64,000 nt of DNA. It comes from Saccharomycopsis fibuligera x Saccharomycopsis cf. fibuligera (lineage: Eukaryota; Ascomycota; Saccharomycetes; Ascoideales; Saccharomycopsidaceae). The position numbers were made by a program, and so were the translations under genes. Shown one piece after another: positions 61,316-64,000 of the stretch (position 1 is its first letter; every line of letters begins with the position of its first letter). The notes under the pieces were generated by a model, which searched no databases, was not told the DNA's origin, and saw only the letters and a program-made list of their open reading frames with translations. The stretch is from positions 992,001-1,056,000 of the forward strand of contig CP012817.1 of assembly GCA_001936135.1 (NCBI GenBank), in the 5' to 3' direction.

Positions 61316-61324
61316 TAAGAATCC

Positions 61325-64000
61325 ATGTCAGCCAATACGCCGCCCACCACTCCCCGAACTGAGAACGCTAATTATTCCCATAGCCAGAGGTCTTCTGTCG
61401 CCGAGAGCGCCACTCGCAGCGACGGCGCTGGTCCACCGTACGACATTTCCACAAACTTGACATTTCATGCGACTAGCGCCAGCAGCAGCGCCAGCAGCGC
61501 CAGCAGCGCCAGCAGCGCCAGCCACGATGCTCCCCATCCCCAAGCGCTAGCGCACGAAGAGGCTACTGCTGCTGCTACAACCAGTGCCGCTGCAGACGAT
61601 TTGACGTCCCAGGACAGCGCCAGTGACACGTCCACCATAGCGCACGGCGAGAACACCACAGCCGCGAGCCGCGGCGCCGACAACAACGTCGATGCCACGT
61701 TTTCGAACTTGTTCCCCTCTTTCAACTTTATCAATTTTCCAACGTTCAGCCAGAAGCAAAAGCAAAACAAGAACGTCTCCAGCATTGCGGCAAGCGACAG
61801 CTATGACTGTCGTAATGATGGCCGCCATGCCAGCGAGAGCGACTGCAACAATGACGAAGATGGCGTTTCCGTTGGATCGTCGTCTTTGGACTCCAGTATA
61901 GTCAACAAGATGGCCGACGACCTATTCGACGGCGACTACAATGTCCGCCAGTCTCTCGTCAATGTGTCCAACAACCGCAATTTCTACTCAAACTACTACG
62001 ACATGTTGGCTAGGCGCAACAAGCAGAGTGGCGTCGAAACTGGCAGCGCCGGGAAGGCCAGGCTCCTGCCATCGGATCTAGAAGCAGTTGGCGATAATGC
62101 GTCAGCACCACTGCAGCAAGAGCCTCTGCTGCTGCAGGGAGAATCAGATTTCCAAAAATACATCACCGAGTTCAACAAAGAGTTCAAAATTGAGTCCAAG
62201 TTGAAGAAGGTCCTTGAGCAGAAAAGAATTACCCATGATAACCTCAGACGCAAAAACGTAATCAACGTCATCAACGATGAAAACTATCTAGCGGAAAACT
62301 TCTACGTTCCCGACGACGATGAAGGGGAAATCGACCTATCAGACATGAACAGCCCCACCTACAATAACGGCTGCGCCGGCCATCGTGCAGAACCCCAGAT
62401 GCTTTCAGGCAGCGAAAAAGCGTCACCGAGGATGAACTTCCTAAGCAAGAAAAGTTTTGCGAGCTTCAACTCAGTGAAGAACAAAAGCAGCAGCAGCCCC
62501 AGGCAAACAGACTTCAAACTATCGTCCCCCCTAGGGTCGTCTTCCGCATCAAGGAAAAAGCTAAAGCACAAGGATTCTGGGTTTTTGAGAAATTTGTTAG
62601 GCAAGGACTCCCAGCCGCAGCAGGACGCTGCTCACCATGATCCCAACAACAACAGTAATAATCTAGAGTCGGGCAGGGCCGTCAACCAGATTAATCCGTT
62701 CAAGTTCAAACTATACGCCAGTTCAAACTCACTAATCAACACCGCAAGCATTGACAACTCGGGCGCCTCCTCGCTCAACATGAACCTCTACCCAGCGTCG
62801 TCAATCGCGTCTAGCACGAGGACACAGAATATCGATGGTGCCGACAATCGTTTCGGCCGCAACCACGCCCACGGCTATGGCCACGGCTATGGCCACGGCT
62901 ATGGCCACGGCGAGAAGTTTGCAAAAAAGAAAAAATTAGGCCGCGCGTTTGGCATCAAGCGACGCAACACTCATTGCCAACCCGCCAGTGTTGAGAATTA
63001 TGCCGCGTTGCGCCGTCATACTTCAACATCACAATCATCGCCCCATTGCGGATGCCGACATTCTCCCAACAAAAAAAGAGACAGGCTGGCCCATGGCCGT
63101 GGCCACGGCCGCGGTAACGGCGCAGCATTAAAGATGATCGAGTTGGACGATTACGGATCATACAATAACAGTGGTGTGTTTGACGGCAGTGAGTTGAACA
63201 GTACAAGCAGCAGCGCGGAGATTCGATCGCAGCATATGGATATGGGAATTGCTAGCTGCTGCAGTCATGGTGGTACGAGTACGCTAATCAGCAATTGCAA
63301 GCATAGGATTGGAAATTGTGGGCGTCCAGTCGCGAAAGGCCGCGGCAACAACAGCAACAGCAACAGTAACGACGATGACGATGACGACGACGAAGCAATC
63401 CATCACAATGTTAACGAACGCAAAAACGGCTCGTTGCAGAAAAAACTTACGCAACGACACTTACAGATGATTGCACTCTCAGGAACTTTTGGCGTGGGTT
63501 TGTACTTGAGCGCATCCAAGAATTTTTCCATCAGCGGCCCCTTCGGCGCGTTGTTGGGTTTTGTTATTTCTGGATGCATTGTGCTCTCAACCATGCTCTC
63601 GCTATGTGAAATGGTTACTTTCATCCCCCTAGTCGGAGGGGTCTCGGGAATTGGGTCCCGTTTTGTGGACGATGCGTTCGGTTTTGCCGCTGGATTCATT
63701 TACTGGATCAACTACACCATTTCGTTGCCTAGTGAAATCACCGCAGGAACAATCATGTTGAGCTACTACGACAATATTCAGCTTCCGGGCAAAAGCGCCG
63801 CTGGGTGGATAACTTTTTTTCTAGCCTGGACGCTATTGGTGAACTTGCTAGACGTGCGAGTGTACGGCGAGTTGGAGTTTTTCTTCTCATTGGTTAAGTT
63901 AATTGTTTGTTTTCTTTCAATTCTTTTGAACATTGTCATCAACACCGGCGGCATGCCGCCACAGCATACCTATTACGGCTTCAGGTTCTGGGATAGCAGC
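61325..64000 (+). CDS. SSY1: Amino-acid sensor Ssy1 (5' part, runs off the window)
   Basis: 892 codons are visible before the window ends. The transporter-like core starts at about residue 705: LTQRHLQMIALSGTFGVGLYL, then SGPFGALLGFVISG, SRFVDDAFGFAAGFIYWINY, VNLLDVRVYGELEF and GFRFWDSS. These match yeast Ssy1 residue for residue in many places. Ssy1 is a non-transporting permease homologue at the plasma membrane that triggers Stp-factor processing when amino acids are present. The N-terminal cytosolic domain is about 700 residues, versus roughly 280 in baker's yeast. It has Ser/Ala runs, a conserved-looking segment FQKYITEFNKEFKIESKL (about 275) and a His/Gly/Tyr repeat (62869-62911). The C-terminus is missing from the window. 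Confidence 0.9.
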   Translation, partial: MSANTPPTTPRTENANYSHSQRSSVAESATRSDGAGPPYDISTNLTFHATSASSSASSASSASSASHDAPHPQALAHEEATAAATTSAAADDLTSQDSASDTSTIAHGENTTAASRGADNNVDATFSNLFPSFNFINFPTFSQKQKQNKNVSSIAASDSYDCRNDGRHASESDCNNDEDGVSVGSSSLDSSIVNKMADDLFDGDYNVRQSLVNVSNNRNFYSNYYDMLARRNKQSGVETGSAGKARLLPSDLEAVGDNASAPLQQEPLLLQGESDFQKYITEFNKEFKIESKLKKVLEQKRITHDNLRRKNVINVINDENYLAENFYVPDDDEGEIDLSDMNSPTYNNGCAGHRAEPQMLSGSEKASPRMNFLSKKSFASFNSVKNKSSSSPRQTDFKLSSPLGSSSASRKKLKHKDSGFLRNLLGKDSQPQQDAAHHDPNNNSNNLESGRAVNQINPFKFKLYASSNSLINTASIDNSGASSLNMNLYPASSIASSTRTQNIDGADNRFGRNHAHGYGHGYGHGYGHGEKFAKKKKLGRAFGIKRRNTHCQPASVENYAALRRHTSTSQSSPHCGCRHSPNKKRDRLAHGRGHGRGNGAALKMIELDDYGSYNNSGVFDGSELNSTSSSAEIRSQHMDMGIASCCSHGGTSTLISNCKHRIGNCGRPVAKGRGNNSNSNSNDDDDDDDEAIHHNVNERKNGSLQKKLTQRHLQMIALSGTFGVGLYLSASKNFSISGPFGALLGFVISGCIVLSTMLSLCEMVTFIPLVGGVSGIGSRFVDDAFGFAAGFIYWINYTISLPSEITAGTIMLSYYDNIQLPGKSAAGWITFFLAWTLLVNLLDVRVYGELEFFFSLVKLIVCFLSILLNIVINTGGMPPQHTYYGFRFWDSS
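62869..62911. repeat. 12-bp coding repeat in SSY1
   Basis: CCACGGCTATGG occurs three times in tandem plus a partial copy, encoding HGYG repeats in the cytosolic domain. Confidence 0.85.

Larger units (their letters stand above)
59014..61324. promoter_or_regulatory. GC-rich divergent spacer PDC / SSY1
   Basis: The 2.3-kb region between two divergent genes is visibly GC-richer than every other spacer of the window, particularly 59.4-61.2 kb. It has many repeats (listed separately), several CCGCGG and CGG elements, and three CACGTG E-boxes (60829-60834, 60900-60905, 60914-60919). A TATA element, TATATA at 61121-61126, lies about 200 bp before SSY1. Open frames are numerous because of the composition and were not called. 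Confidence 0.55.

Overview
The window is nuclear DNA from a budding yeast, most likely of the CTG-Ser clade and close to the Lodderomyces elongisporus / Candida parapsilosis group. The evidence is Saccharomycotina-type gene content and protein sequences, sparse introns with GTATGT/GTAAGT/GTACGT donors and TACTAAC-like branch points, many Asn/Gln/Asp homopolymers, preferred TTG/TTA leucine codons with no in-frame CTG in RPP1, and monocistronic genes with AT-rich spacers. The species call is inference; no marker gene was searched.

Layout. At 0.7-5.2 kb lies a large Zn2Cys6 regulator (-), sharing a promoter with the mitochondrial Obg GTPase MTG2 (+, 5.8-7.6 kb). A bHLH factor (-, 8.3-10.4 kb) and a Vip1-like RRM protein (-, 12.8-13.6 kb) follow. 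A gene-poor stretch of about 5.6 kb (13.6-19.25 kb) leads to a second Zn2Cys6 regulator (+), a paralogue of the first. Then come the ubiquitin E1 gene UBA1 (+, with a tiny first exon), a Dal5-type permease (+) behind a GATA-rich promoter, a Sap/yapsin-like protein with degenerate active-site motifs (-), IPK1 (-), and the divergent mitochondrial pair HTD2 (-) / HER2 (+). CFT1 (+, 37.7-42.3 kb) is followed by RPP1 (-), whose 1.2-kb intron carries a candidate alternative exon. MAM33, CSN12, MAK32 and an IMO32/EAT1-like protein all read on the minus strand (45-50.8 kb). CSN2 (+), intron-containing CYC1 (-), PDC (-) and the 5' part of SSY1 (+, cut by the window end) complete the window. PDC and SSY1 are separated by an unusually GC-rich, repeat-rich 2.3 kb.

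Common themes are mitochondrial function (MTG2, HTD2, HER2, MAM33, IMO32-like, CYC1), fermentation and amino-acid sensing (PDC, SSY1), ubiquitin/Nedd8-related control (UBA1, CSN2, CSN12) and transcription factors with long low-complexity tails. Four spliced genes were resolved by hand: the first zinc-cluster regulator, UBA1, RPP1 and CYC1. I found no convincing tRNA, rRNA, transposon or CRISPR array. The most interesting observations are the second, P1-like exon inside the RPP1 intron, two enzyme-family proteins lacking catalytic residues, a perfect 18-bp GC-rich hairpin in the PDC/SSY1 spacer, and the 5.6-kb gene desert.
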